Source: Maylandia zebra (lineage: Eukaryota; Chordata; Actinopteri; Cichliformes; Cichlidae). Taken from it: a stretch of 64,000 nt of DNA. The stretch covers positions 11,093,529 to 11,157,528 of the forward strand of contig NC_135185.1 of NCBI RefSeq assembly GCF_041146795.1, given 5' to 3'. Below, one piece after another: positions 35,401-44,949 of this stretch (its first letter is position 1; the number at the start of each line of letters is the position of its first letter). The translations under genes and the position numbers were made by a program. The notes beneath the pieces were generated by a model that saw only the letters and a program-made list of their open reading frames with translations, was not told the DNA's origin and did not search any database.

Positions 35401-38366
35401 CAGGGCTGTGTCTTGGCTCTTAAAACGCCAGGGCCCCCAAGGAGAGTTCAGTGAGGTGGGCAGACTGATCCACACCGAGATGCAGGGAGGGCTGGATAAG
35501 GGCCCGGTGGCGCTGACGGCTTATGTCCTGATTGCACTTATGCAGGATGAAGTCTACACAGTGAGTTAGGGCAGAAATCTATTTTTAAGCTTTCTAGAAG
35601 CTGATACTTAAATGGACAGGATGTCTGCGAATGCTAATAATACTGTATTGGTTTCTCTGTATGAAGGAGATACACGAAGCCAGTGTGTCTCTGGCCAGAA
35701 AGTACCTGGAGGACAAAGTGTCCAGTGAAGTGATTAGTAACTACAGCCTGTGTCTGACGGCTTACGCTTTAGCTTTGGTCAACAGTCCCGTCTCTTTCAC
35801 CGCACTGACTCAACTCGGCAAGAGAGCGGACTACATCGGTGACTCAGCCTTTTTTTCTATCTGAAGCTTTTATAAAAACAGCAACATCCCATCCTTTACT
35901 TACCGACTTATACAGTGGCTGTGTCAGTTAGCCTGTGGTTATTCTCTTAGATGGAGTGATGATGTGGAGTTCGTCTGCAGGCCCGAGGTCACGTAACCAG
36001 AAGCTGCCCTCAGCACAGATCGAGATGGCCTCGTATGTGCTGCTAGCTCACATCAACCGTGGCTCACTCTTTGATGGCATTACACAAATGAAGTGGTTAA
36101 GCACACAGAGAAACCATCTAGGAGGCTACGGAACAACACAGGTGAGACAAACCTCTTTTCCTCTTACTGATTCTCACCTGTGTACAGATATACAGCATAT
36201 TTCAGCTCCGCCATGGATTCTCACAAATATTCCCACATTCTGCCCCTAAAGTCGATATTTATCCACGATGGCTGCATCTTCTGTTCCCTTCCTCAGGACA
36301 CAGTAGTAGCTCTCCAGGCTCTGGCTTCCTACGCAGCGTTCAGCGGTGCCAATGCCATCAACCTCATGGTCAGTGTGTCTTCTCCAGAATCTTCATCACT
36401 GTTTCGAATCAACGCCACCAACTATCGAACATATCAAAGTCAAGAGGTGCATCCGTTACCTGGCGTTAGATGGTTGATATGTACAGTAACTGAAATTTAT
36501 TTAATCTCCAATTTTCATTTCATGTTTCTCAGATTCCTGCTGAAAACAATCTGCATCTAAAAATATCCATGGAAGGCAGAGGCTTTGCCACATTTCAGGT
36601 GCAGTTGTACGGCTTCTCTGTTTCTGTGTACCGCTGTGGTTCCATTTCAGGAATTATTTTTAAGGTACAGATTTGATGAGAAACTGGAACTCGCCCTTAC
36701 ACATCAGGAATGTTTCCTCCATCGTGTTGAGCTCGACAGACGGTTTAACCACCAGCGCGCGAGCAGCATAAACTGCAGCAGCAGCTGTGCGCGATAGCTT
36801 CTCTTAGCACAACGTTGTGCATCATAAATGAAAATGCTGCATCATAATGGATCCCAAGCAATTAACGTCAGACAGCATCTGTCTGCACTGCAGATAAAAT
36901 CGCTGAGAGGAGAACTGAGGTGAAAGGTTAATCTCTCCGTTGTGCTGTTAGTTTTTGTATGAGACGTGTGTTTTCTTTTAACTGTATACTTCAGCTTTTA
37001 ATCGATAATCAAACATTTGTAACTGTTTCCATGACTACAGCTGAACGTCTTTTACCACTTGGAGAGGGAAACTTTTGCAGAGAACCACCAGCAAGCTGCG
37101 GACGAAGCTTTCTCATTACGCATCGATGCTGCTGATGGCAGCGACCGCAATCACATGATGTTGTCTGTATGCACAAGGTGAGCGGTTCACACATGGACAG
37201 TGCGTTTCTATGTACTGTATTTATTTTTATTTGGTTAACCCAGCCTGAAAGGATGGATTAGAAATGAGTAGATCAGAGGGACAGATCGGATTTTGCTCTT
37301 CTGAGTTAAAGTCAGAAAGGCACAGCTGAGATGGTTTGGACACGTGCAGAGGAGGGATGGTGGACGATGGAAGACCTCACAGAATATTCATGAATGTGGT
37401 GAAGGAGACCATGCAGAGGGTTAGTGTGACGGGGGAGGATGCTGGGACAGGGGGAGATGGAGGAAGATGATTTATCCAAGGAGCTTGAAAACAAAATCAA
37501 GTTTCTTGAAGACGTTTTGAGGTGAAACATCCATTACTATGAGCTGGATGACTGAGAACCTACGCAGACAAAAAGATTTATCATCATTTGGTTACTATGC
37601 ATGTTAAACACTCTGAAATTTTTGTCCTCTCCAGATTAAAGGACAGTCAGCTGATACCTCACACAGGTATGGTTATATTGGATGTAGGCCTGCTCAGCGG
37701 GTTCACACTCTCTCCTGAGGCTGCTGTCCAATCAGCTGTTATCAGGAAGGTGGAGACGGCACCCGAGAAAGTCATCCTGTACCTGGATTCAGTAAGTGTT
37801 TGAAGCAGCCTAACGGCAATCAGCGTGAAGCTTTAAAACCCGCTCTATGCGTATTATTTGGGTGTGATATTAACCCCTTTTCATTTGCCCTGCAATGCTT
37901 CACCAGCACTGGTTTCCTACATTAAATGAAAATGCATGTTGATAAAATAGCAGGAATCTGATTACATCACGTGCGTAGTGACATTATTCTGGTGTCATTT
38001 GCAGCTCAACAAGTCAGAGGTTTGTATCAACCTTCCCCTCGTCAGAAACTACAAAGTGGCCCGCGTGCACGACGCTGTGGCACGCGTTTACGACTACTAT
38101 GAGCCAAGTGAGTACGACTGTGAATAGTGTCGTTTTTAAAAAAATATTTAATGTGAATGATCGTATTTTTAATTTCAGCGAGAAACGCGATGAGCACGTA
38201 CAATTCGCGAGGTCTGCCCGGCATGGACTCCTGCTTCTTCTGTGGTGCAAACTGTGATCTCTGCAGGCCTGGAATCACCATCACCATGTCCGCTCAGTCG
38301 ATGGCTGCCTACAGCTTCAGCTGCCTGTTTCTCGGACTCACTGTTTTTCTTGTTTTCGTCGGTTAG
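23431..38366 (+). CDS. cd109: CD109-like GPI-anchored thioester protein (alpha-2-macroglobulin family), 1382 aa, 32 coding exons
   Basis: CD109 is a GPI-anchored thioester protein; in mammals it acts as a TGF-beta co-receptor. Exons: 23431-23510, 23643-23797, 23882-23910, 24008-24241, 24343-24465, 24555-24594, 25369-25450, 25542-25632, 25746-25869, 25949-26058, 26135-26326, 26568-26669, 26750-26812, 28725-28895, 28989-29141, 29792-29858, 29944-30028, 33354-33471, 33608-33721, 33918-34136, 34265-34406, 34820-34996, 35145-35226, 35329-35560, 35667-35838, 35951-36141, 36297-36446, 36533-36598, 37041-37177, 37635-37791, 38005-38107, 38179-38366. Phases agree throughout: 4149 nt, close to mammalian length (about 1445 aa). 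Seen: signal peptide (1 to about 20); [16 protein letters not shown] of the macroglobulin domains; thioester GCGEQ (851-855); IHTEMQGG with His966 at the catalytic-His position; [17 protein letters not shown]; receptor-binding-type C-terminal domain; Cys-rich [12 protein letters not shown]; hydrophobic tail typical of a GPI signal. The weakest boundary is the exon 14 donor (tat|gtacag). Introns 6, 13, 17 and 29 contain mobile DNA; no exon is disrupted. Confidence 0.87.
24800..25106. mobile_element. Degenerate hAT-type MITE in cd109 intron 6
   Basis: The left end reads gggaatgtcaaactcatttt and the right end atttgacacccctg, so the right end inverted starts CAGGGGTGTCAAAT. These match the widespread CAGGGGTGTCAAACTCA ends of non-autonomous hAT elements. 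Internal ggtcggaccagtgaa and gggccgattctggccccc are also typical of this repeat. It is non-coding, and the left TIR is eroded. Confidence 0.6.
27111..28714 (+). mobile_element. Intact Tc1-type DNA transposon (DD34E) in cd109 intron 13
   Basis: The element is 1604 bp and flanked by TA on both sides (27109-27110 and 28715-28716). Terminal inverted repeats are 200 bp each (27111-27310 and 28515-28714) and begin CAGTGGGGCAAAAAAGTATT; by eye they differ at only two positions. Long TIRs of this kind fit the IR/DR class that includes Sleeping Beauty-like elements. A single uninterrupted transposase ORF fills the middle, in the same orientation as the host gene. Near-identical ends and an open ORF indicate a young insertion that may be mobile. 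Its right end is 10 nt from the start of cd109 exon 14. Confidence 0.92.
27476..28498 (+). CDS. Tc1 transposase, 340 aa, DD34E, intact
   Basis: This enzyme catalyses cut-and-paste transposition into TA. The N-terminus (about 1-110) carries the paired-like DNA-binding region, with helix-turn-helix segments around [18 protein letters not shown] and [10 protein letters not shown] and a GRPR-like SGAPRK at 59-63. A basic stretch around 100-120 suits a nuclear localisation signal. The catalytic triad is complete: D153 in WSDET, D244 in [12 protein letters not shown]279 in NPIENLW, with 34 residues between the last two. Total length and triad positions are those of a full-length Tc1/Sleeping Beauty-type transposase. 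There are no internal stops. A 315-aa ORF on the other strand is only its shadow. Confidence 0.95.
   Translation: MAKTKELSKDTRKSIVDLHQTGKSESTIGKQLGVKKSTVGAIIRKWKTYKTTDNLPRSGAPRKISSRGVKMIMRTVSKDPRTTRGDLVNDLQRAGTKVTKVTISNTLQRQGIKSRSARRVPLLKPVHVQARLKFAREHMDDTAEDWENVMWSDETKVELFGINSTRRVWRKKNTELHPKNTIPTVKHGGGNIMLWGCFSAKGTGRLIRVKDRMNGAMYREILSQSLLPSVRTLKMKRGWVFQHDNDPKHTARATKEWLRKKHLKVLEWPSQSPDLNPIENLWRELKVRVARRQPQNITALEKICMEEWAKIPATVCANLVKTYRKRLTSVIANKGYVTKY
28684..28724 (+). promoter_or_regulatory. Splice acceptor of cd109 exon 14, largely transposon-derived
   Basis: Exon 14 begins at 28725 after ...acttttttgccccactg|ta|ttttgtag. Everything up to 28714 is the Tc1 terminal inverted repeat. Only TA plus ttttgtag is native, so the polypyrimidine tract (ttttttgcccc) and any branch point (for example the ctgactaa at about 28688-28695) come from the transposon. 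Confidence 0.75.
29545..29617. repeat. GT/GA-rich short tandem repeat
   Basis: Interleaved GT and GA runs contain at least two copies of a longer unit, gtgtaggtgtgagtgtgtgtg. It lies in intron 15 of cd109. Confidence 0.7.
30287..31303 (+). CDS. Tc1/mariner transposase, 338 aa, DD37E, uninterrupted
   Basis: The N-terminal region has two helix-turn-helix-like segments ([20 protein letters not shown] at about 11-30 and a second around residues 62-105) and a basic linker [14 protein letters not shown]. The catalytic residues are D144 in [12 protein letters not shown]237 in [11 protein letters not shown] and E275 in NPIENLW. There are 37 residues between the second D and the E, which separates this family from the neighbouring DD34E element. 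A glycine-rich [15 protein letters not shown] loop lies between the first two acidic residues. No internal stop or frameshift, so the protein could be functional even though the element is split downstream of the gene. Confidence 0.93.
   Translation: MGQKKDLTGSEKSKIVRYLAEGCSSLKTAKLLKRDHRTIKRFIQNSQQGRKKRVEKPRRKITAHELRKVKRAAAKMPLATSLAIFQSCNITGVPKSTRCAILRDMAKVRKAERRPPLNKTHKLKRQDWAKKYLKTGFSKVLWTDEMRVSLDGPDGWARGWIGKGQRAPVRLRRQQGGGGVLVWAGIIKDELVGPFRVEDGVKLNSQSYCQFLEDTFFKQWYRKKSASFKKNMIFMQDNAPSHASKYSTAWLARKGIKEEKLMTWPPCSPDLNPIENLWSIIKCEIYKEGKQYTSLNSVWDAVVAAARNVDGEQIKTPTESMDGRLLSVLAKKGGYIGR
31350..33024 (+). mobile_element. hAT-like element copy A (8-bp TSD, THAP exon), nested in the DD37E transposon
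   Basis: The 1675-bp element runs from CAGAGGTGTGGAC to GGTCCCACCTCTG (imperfect TIR CAGAGGTG) and is flanked by the exact 8-bp duplication TTTGTGAA (31342-31349 and 33025-33032). Such duplications are made by hAT and P superfamily transposases; the CAGAGGTG end favours hAT. Both ends carry dense arrays of ACTTG/ACTCG motifs. It encodes only one THAP-domain exon (see 31623-31926) and no transposase core, so it is non-autonomous. It is nearly identical to copy B at 54915-56597. A 9-nt in-frame deletion near 31690 removes the ATG-TCA that begins the THAP domain in copy B. Confidence 0.85.
31623..31926 (+). pseudogene. Orphan THAP zinc-finger exon in hAT-like copy A
   Basis: The ORF from ATG 31623 reads into a C2CH THAP domain: CCIINC (first Cys pair), [10 protein letters not shown] with the conserved Trp, and VCSKH (final C-x2-H). 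The donor G|gtcagt follows at 31927, suggesting this was the first coding exon of an ancestral transposase or THAP gene. No downstream exon exists in the element. Relative to copy B, nine nucleotides including the internal ATG are missing, so it is probably non-functional. Confidence 0.65.
33354..33471 (+). other. cd109 exon 18, first exon after the nested transposons
   Basis: Exon 18 (acceptor tctctcag; reads [20 protein letters not shown]) starts 39 nt after the right end of the DD37E element. Exon 17 ends at 30028, 40 nt before its left end. The native intron would therefore be about 80 nt, comparable to its neighbours, but is now 3.3 kb. The exon itself corresponds to the thioester-family segment with the '[13 protein letters not shown]' pattern upstream of the thioester domain. 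Confidence 0.8.
34876..34890 (+). other. Thioester motif GCGEQ of CD109-like protein
   Basis: Codons 851-855 read Gly-Cys-Gly-Glu-Gln. In active alpha-2-macroglobulin, C3, C4 and CD109 the Cys and Gln side chains form an internal thioester that binds targets covalently. The motif is intact, and His966 in IHTEMQGG is 114 residues after the Cys, the position that in C3/C4B directs reaction towards hydroxyl groups. Confidence 0.9.
37305..37545 (+). mobile_element. Degraded LINE 3' coding fragment in cd109 intron 29
   Basis: The plus strand reads [14 protein letters not shown] (about 37322-37363) and, after a frameshift, [19 protein letters not shown]. Both match the widespread C-terminal block of fish non-LTR retrotransposon polyproteins (LRWFGHV-R, VVKEDMQ-VGV-EEDA). 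A further short tail with gttttgaggtgaaac resembles another dispersed repeat. It has stops and frameshifts and no functional coding potential. Confidence 0.65.
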
Positions 38367-39034
38367 ATGGACTTGGACTCACACATTCATATGTACTGGA
38401 TATATATGTGTCTTTTACACAAAACTCATTTTGGCCTCGTCCTATCCAGTGGACTGTTCCTTTGTTTAGTGCTCTCTGCTGTTAACAGTGTCTTCTTTTT
38501 TGTAAAGATGTGAATATGAAATGACTGGTAGTGGAAACGTGTTAAATTTCTTTTTATCTAACACATACTATCTAAAACAGATGCATTTCCATTTAAAGCT
38601 TCTTTAAAGCTACTATGATTCCATAAGTTGAGAAAAATGAACCATTAAATGAAGGAGCGCTGTAGCCGATAGTAGCAAACAGAAAAATTAAGGTGACGTT
38701 TTCCCTCATTTGCACACATGCCCTGTTGTGTCTCTGTTGGCAGGAAATGCAGATGTACTGAGCTGCCCAGAGTCATATAAATGCTAAAAAGGATTATTGT
38801 ACAGCTCTGCAGACTTCCAGCAAATGTCTGACTTGTAGCTTTAATGTTTTTAATCCCTGTTGGTATTCAGTTGAATAACCTGCTGGATTGAAGCAGCACT
38901 CACCTCACGGAGTTTGCAGGTACACTGAAAAAGGGGAAGTAACCAGGTTTGACGTTACTGATGGAATCATTAAAATAATTGTTACTGTATCTCAGAACAA
39001 ATGCATGTTTAAGTTTGCACCACATAAACTCTCT

Positions 39035-39040
39035 AATAAA
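39035..39040 (+). terminator. Candidate poly(A) signal of the cd109-like gene
   Basis: The first canonical AATAAA after the cd109 stop (38366) is here, giving a 3' UTR of about 0.67 kb. An ATTAAA at 38644-38649 is an alternative, weaker site. Which is used cannot be read from sequence. Confidence 0.4.
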
Positions 39041-42000
39041 CTTTCTGCTCATCTGTTTTATAGTGGCAATAATTCACACCACTTTAACACTTACTGGATT
39101 GCATAAAATCTGAAGCTGAACATGACCTTTGACCTCACACTTGGTGACTTGTTCTTTCTTTTAATAAGCTATCGTTGTTTTTTGCATTTTAATGGAAATG
39201 CACGTCTGGTTTTTATGTAAAATATTTTTTGAAAGGCTCATTGGCAAAGTGGTTTCCCTCCAGGGACAATGAAGCTTTTCGGTTCATAAGTAAAAGCAGA
39301 CATGGAAAGCAGAACATTAGATGTCCCACAAAAAGGAAACTGACTCACATCTGGACCTTCAGCTGTTGGTTGTGCAGCCTGTGAGAACATCTCATAAATT
39401 CTTTCCTTGCCTTAATTACTCCCAAGCTAAAGGTAAAGCTCCTGTCGTTCCATTTTTGTGCAGTACATTACATATCCTTAGTGTCTGCACGCTCTTGTGC
39501 TTATCCCACCGGCTCCTCCCCCTAATGCTCACATATGTTGCTGTTTTTAGTCATCATATAATCCAAAATTACTGAAGTGTGGCAGCACACCAGGAGCTTT
39601 CAGCAGTTTAACCTAAACTTACGTAAACCTCACCAGTTACCATCACGTTAACCTGAAAGCTGTTCCATAAAAAGCTCCAAAGCTGCAGTTGTGAATGTCA
39701 AACACTAGATGGCAGTCTTGGTATCATAATAAAGATGGTCTCAAAGTTCAGGCTGGAGCCATAAAAGCTACATTTGTCTTGTTTCTTTAACATTTAATAT
39801 TGCCAATAAAGTCAGCAGTTCTCATGATACAGAGAGGTGATATTAGATATAAAACTCCTCTGCTTACAATAAATGCACCCGTGAGCATTTTAACAAAGTT
39901 ACAGGATGAAATGTTGATGCATCGACCCTGCTGTGTCGTGGGTCATGCTATGAAAACAGCGTCGGGAGCGCATGCGGTGCCCATGATGTCATGCACGTAC
40001 TATGCGTCAGGCCTGACGAGTGCCTAATGTCCTTAACTGACAGACAGCTTAGGATCAGCAAAGCATTCGGTTTTACATTAGCTGCGAGGAAAGAAGCACT
40101 TGGTATGGGAGAGAGCTAAGAGGATTTATAGCTTTAGGAGAATTTCCCCACACCTGGTTGTGAGCAGAAGCAGAAGATTAAAAAGCACACCTTTCCCCCT
40201 GAAATCCCTCCTGTCTGCTTTTGCAGAAGTTTCTGGAATCCATATTTTGGTCTTATCATACCCAGGTCAACATCGAGCCCCAGACTCATAAATCAGATTC
40301 GTGCTGATTCCTTCTCCTCAGTGTGGCTGTACAGAGGTATAACGCTGACTACGCGCCTAGGAGATGCAGATGGGTTAAACTCAGTGAAGGAGATGGTTAT
40401 TTATGAGCTCCATCTCCTGATGGGAGCTAATGCAGCTGCTGCTAGACAGAAGCTGAGTGTAGCTCCGATCAGCGACAGATTTTTTGCATATGAATCTTTC
40501 AAACTCTCCCATCAAAGTGGAAAAGTTAGATGACAGGGATACACACATTTAAGTGCAGTAACCATGTTGCTTTGTATACTCAGCAGCGGTTGTTATATGA
40601 TATACTATAATATTATAATGATAAATTACACGATAACCGCTGCTTTTGTGACCGCAGTTATTCACTTTGGGATGGCGCGGTTAGGAATCGCATCTGGTGA
40701 GTTTGATGCTTTAATCCGGCACAAGTTTTCTTCCAAAAACAGGCAGATAATTGCTCCCCGTGGTCCAGCTCCAGATGACATCAGTAGGAAACAATTGCCA
40801 TCCAAACAAACAACGGCATCATATGGAAAATCGCTGCTGTGGGTGTTGTGACTAAATTCGCGGTGGAAGCAACAACAAAGATGAATGGAAGCTTGGTGTC
40901 CCTGGTGATGCTACCTCAGTGATTCCCCGTCTGCACGGAGAGGAGGATGCTGCGTTTGTTTGGCAAGGAATGCTTCATTCACGAGTAGGTCATGGAAAAT
41001 CCCTCGGAGCTTTCTTCCCACCCGTAGCGAGTGAATATTTACACAACCCCCACGCGACCCCGAACAATCCGGCTCAGACAGACAAATCCATGCAAGAGCG
41101 TGCAGGAGAGGTGGGGGGATCCCGGGCAGCAGAGCAGAGGTCCACTTAGTCAGCCTGCCCGTGGCCTAATCTGAGCATACCAGCATGATATGATCCAGGT
41201 AAAGATGATATCAGACATCAGAGGAGTCTGGTTCATACTTTGTCACCACCAAAGATTATGTTTGGCTACTCGCTCATGTGAATCATTGTCTGTTGATGTT
41301 TGTGTCTGCAATTCACTCTTATTTGTACAAATACGAGCTGCCACAAGCCCAGTGAAGCCACAAGCTATTGCCCAAATCTGGGGCTGTGGATGCATGTCTG
41401 GGCATTCTGCAAGTCTAATAAAAATTCTTAATAAAAACAAATCTTGAAGCAACTGACCGGAGGGTAGAAAGATAAAAAAAAATGTTTAAAATATGTGCAC
41501 AATGACAAAAGATAATCAGTTCCATTCTTTTTATGTATCTTTAATAAGACACAGAAACAATTCTCAGTGAGCTGCTCATTTGATGACAGTGGGGAGAAAA
41601 ACATTCCTGAAAGAGAGAAACGTCCAGCAGAACCAAACAGGAAGGAAACCATCTGTCTGGTCTGGTTGGGGTGAAGAGAAAGTGGAGATAGAAAATATAA
41701 GAAGTGAGAAACAACAGACAGAGCAGGCAGATTAAAGCCAGAGCTGCGTTACTCGCACCAGGAAAAAGGAGACAGAGTTAATGACTGCTGCCTCGTGAAT
41801 AAGCAGACTTTTAGTGTCTCTGGACATCCAGAGGAATGAAAGGTAGGAGTGTTGAGTGTTGGCTGGACTGAGAGGCCGAAGTGATGGGATGCTTAAGCAG
41901 ACGGGATCAGGAAGGGTGAAAATGATGATGAATGATGCTGAAACTGTGACTAAGGTGTGAAGAAAGTGGGTCGATTTTGGAACCACTGATTTACATTTCT

Positions 42001-44380
42001 TTACTCTGACTGTGAGAGAATAACCTCTTCAGCTGGTTCCAGACCTTTTAATATCAAATTATGCTACAAAAGTAGTATTTTTTTCTTATTGTGGTGAAAG
42101 AGCATCACCAGGAAACGCTTCAACAAGACTAGCTTCTGGATTATGATTTATTGATTCAGTCTGGCTCACAATGACTTCTTGACTCATCTCCGGACTTCTG
42201 TTAACTCTTTGCGTGTGAGCTAAAGAGGCAAATGATTCAAATTAAAAGCCAGACATAACTTAACCAGTCATGCACACATGCAAGTGAAGCAAACCCAAAC
42301 TGCAGATGCTGGTGTGACCTCAGGCTCTCGGTTTTCAACTCAGTTTTCACCAGGGTCGGTTTAGCTACCCTGTATTCAACTGTCGCACATTTCCTCAAAC
42401 TCTCTGCCCAATTAGAGTAATCAGAAGCAGATGGATTCAGGTTTCCACCTCGGCTCCTGTATGTGCGTGGGCTAGAGCCTTTGTATTCTCTGTGGACATG
42501 AAGGAGAGCCGGACAGAAGTAAAGTCAAAGCAGTATGTGTATAGTACAAATGTATGTAAAAGCCCCTAGAAAGCAGCACTGTGTTTGCACAGACATATCT
42601 AACTGACACGGGTTATTTATGTGTCTAACCCACAGAAAGAGCGGGAGTTCCTGCAATCTGACGAGGAACCAAACACTGTCTGACTGAGCCGTCTGAATCT
42701 GCGCGATAAACTGCTGTGATTACTTCACACCGAGGACACACACATGCACACCGGCCGTGCATCCCTCAGCTAAACACATGTACACACATGCGCATGTTCC
42801 TGCAGAAGCAGGGATCACGGGACCGACGAACGGCATGAGCTGAGAAAACCCCCACTTTTTTACTCACATATGACACGATGATAATGAACGCTGGAAATGC
42901 TGCTGGAAATACTCCAGTCAGAGTTGAGATGGAGTGTACAGAGTCTGATACGAGCTTCTGTGTTTCGTCGTCTGACAGCGCCTCATTAACTGCACTTTGA
43001 GTGATGCAACCTCACATTTTCTCTCAGTTATAAATCACTGATTAAAGTCAGCCTCACTGAAGGATGGAAAGGGACTAATGTCTTTATCTGACATATTTCT
43101 ACTTTTAATTTACTGTAGCGAGGATGTGCTGTGAGAGAAATTTATACATATATACTTGTTTAAGCAGATTTCAGAGGTATTGCTGTACTTTCGCCTGCAG
43201 GAAGGTGCAAAGGTGACAAAACATGTGTCAGACTTGTTCCTTTGTCCATAATAGTCCACGATGCACTTTTAGCCCTGTTTTTGGAGTCTGCCATCTTCTT
43301 GTTTTGTTTTGTGCCCACAAAAATCTGCTATCAGAGTGATGCACTAAGCCCAATAAGCAAGAAAGAGCTGAAACTCAAAGCTGTTTACGGCTTAAAACAT
43401 ATGGAAAGGTGCTTCAGCCCAAAGATACTTGTGATTGATAAACCGCAGCAGCTACCCCACAGTTTTTATAATATTACCTCTAAGGGTTTCCATATTATTA
43501 ATACATGGCCTGGACAATATTTTTAAAAGTCAAAAACTGGAGTTTCTTGAGGGTCTACCTAAAGTTAGCTCCAAGTATAATTTCCCATAGATTCCCACAT
43601 TAAAATGTTCACCTGTAATGAGCACCAGTTCAGCTTGCTGGGTTGACGAGTCGATGCATGTTAGGTTACTTGATGATTCTAAACTGGCTGCAGATGTTTA
43701 ATAAACTGCTTTGTGTAGAGAATAAAATGGTTAAAATGTGACTTTTAGTCTAAAGTGTTTAAGTGGTCATTAAAGAAAAGGAATATGTAAGTAACAACAA
43801 TTATTGGGGGTTTGGCGACTTTCAGTCACTTTGGTGCCCCCAGTGGTTGCTTTGAGAGAGTAAAAGTGTTTTACCATCTTTTTTTATATGTTGGTGCCTA
43901 TCAGTAGGGATCTGTTGGTGTTGGCATCACTGCACACTGTGACCGAACTCTATGCACCGTTAGAGAGAACATCATCCCACCTCTACAAGTACAGCAAAGC
44001 AGAAATGCAACTTTGGGAGACATCAGTCAACTCCCATTTGCATATTCCCAAACTGCCTCAAAACTTTGGAAACTTTATATTTTGTGGTTGTGCAACTGAT
44101 TCTTACACGAAAGAAAGCCCCAAAATCCCCCCTTAAGATCTCTCTGCTGTCTTTTTGTGTCAGAAAGGCTAACAGAAAATGTCAAACTCTGCCTACTATG
44201 TGTAAGCTCTGCTGCAGACTTGGCTGGTCAGTACCAAGGAAAACATTCTTATGATTTCATAATGTAGCAGTCCACAAATTACTGTGCAGTGTCCACAGCT
44301 CTGTCTGGTCTCACTGGGGCTGTGATTTCACCAGAGCTGATCTCGCTGTCTAAATATTTCCTGTCAGTTTAAAGACTTTT
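39041..44380. other. Gene-poor intergenic region
   Basis: Only short ORFs without splice support. Isolated AATAAA motifs (near 39726 and 39804) have no gene model. No tRNA-like or transposon-end structures were recognised. Confidence 0.35.
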
Positions 44381-44395
44381 CCTGCAGGGCAGACG

Positions 44396-44403
44396 GTATA
44401 AAA
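44396..44403 (+). promoter_or_regulatory. TATA-like box of an unassigned transcription unit
   Basis: GGTATAAAAG is followed about 30 nt later by a GC-rich stretch and, at 44534, by an ATG opening MKKTRQSIDPLLAQGRPR and stopping after about 39 codons (near 44646). It could be a promoter of a retroelement or an unrecognised first exon. No continuation was found. Confidence 0.25.
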
Positions 44404-44723
44404 GTCAGACCCCGAGCGCCGTGCCCCCACATAACAGTCAGTCACAGTGTTACGGGGAGGCCTCCTGAGCTGACACAGACACTGTTGGGTCTGTGTTTCC
44501 ACAAACCCCGCTAATTCTAGAGACTTATTCATCATGAAGAAAACAAGACAGTCGATCGATCCATTACTTGCACAAGGGAGGCCTCGTCTGTGTCCAGCAC
44601 GACAAAGAACCCCAAAATGGTGGCCTCCTCTCGCTGCCTTTTATTGACAAACTTCAAACAATAGTTTACAAAGCACCTCCCCTTGCAACCCCCCTTTGGT
44701 TACAAAGACAAGGCACTGTATGT

Positions 44724-44724
<1 letters not shown>

Positions 44725-44798
<74 letters not shown>
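44725..44798. repeat. Long (TG)n microsatellite
   Basis: About 36 uninterrupted TG units pass directly into a short GA run. Runs of this length are usually highly polymorphic and can form Z-DNA. The flanks (44560-44900) contain no identified gene. Confidence 0.95.
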
Positions 44799-44807
<9 letters not shown>

Positions 44808-44949
44808 CCTCCTGCTGACCAAAGGGTCATAAACCCAGGAAGCTTACATCAAAAGAAACAGATCTTTCAGATAGGATGTATCTACAATAAAACCTCCCCC
44901 AGCACAGAGTGGTTGGAGAGGTGGTCAGAATCAAAGGAATGGCTTTGAT

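Noticed and set aside
44568-44948. 126-aa ORF with a Cys-Val repeat
   Set aside because: The repeat is just translation of the (TG)n microsatellite.
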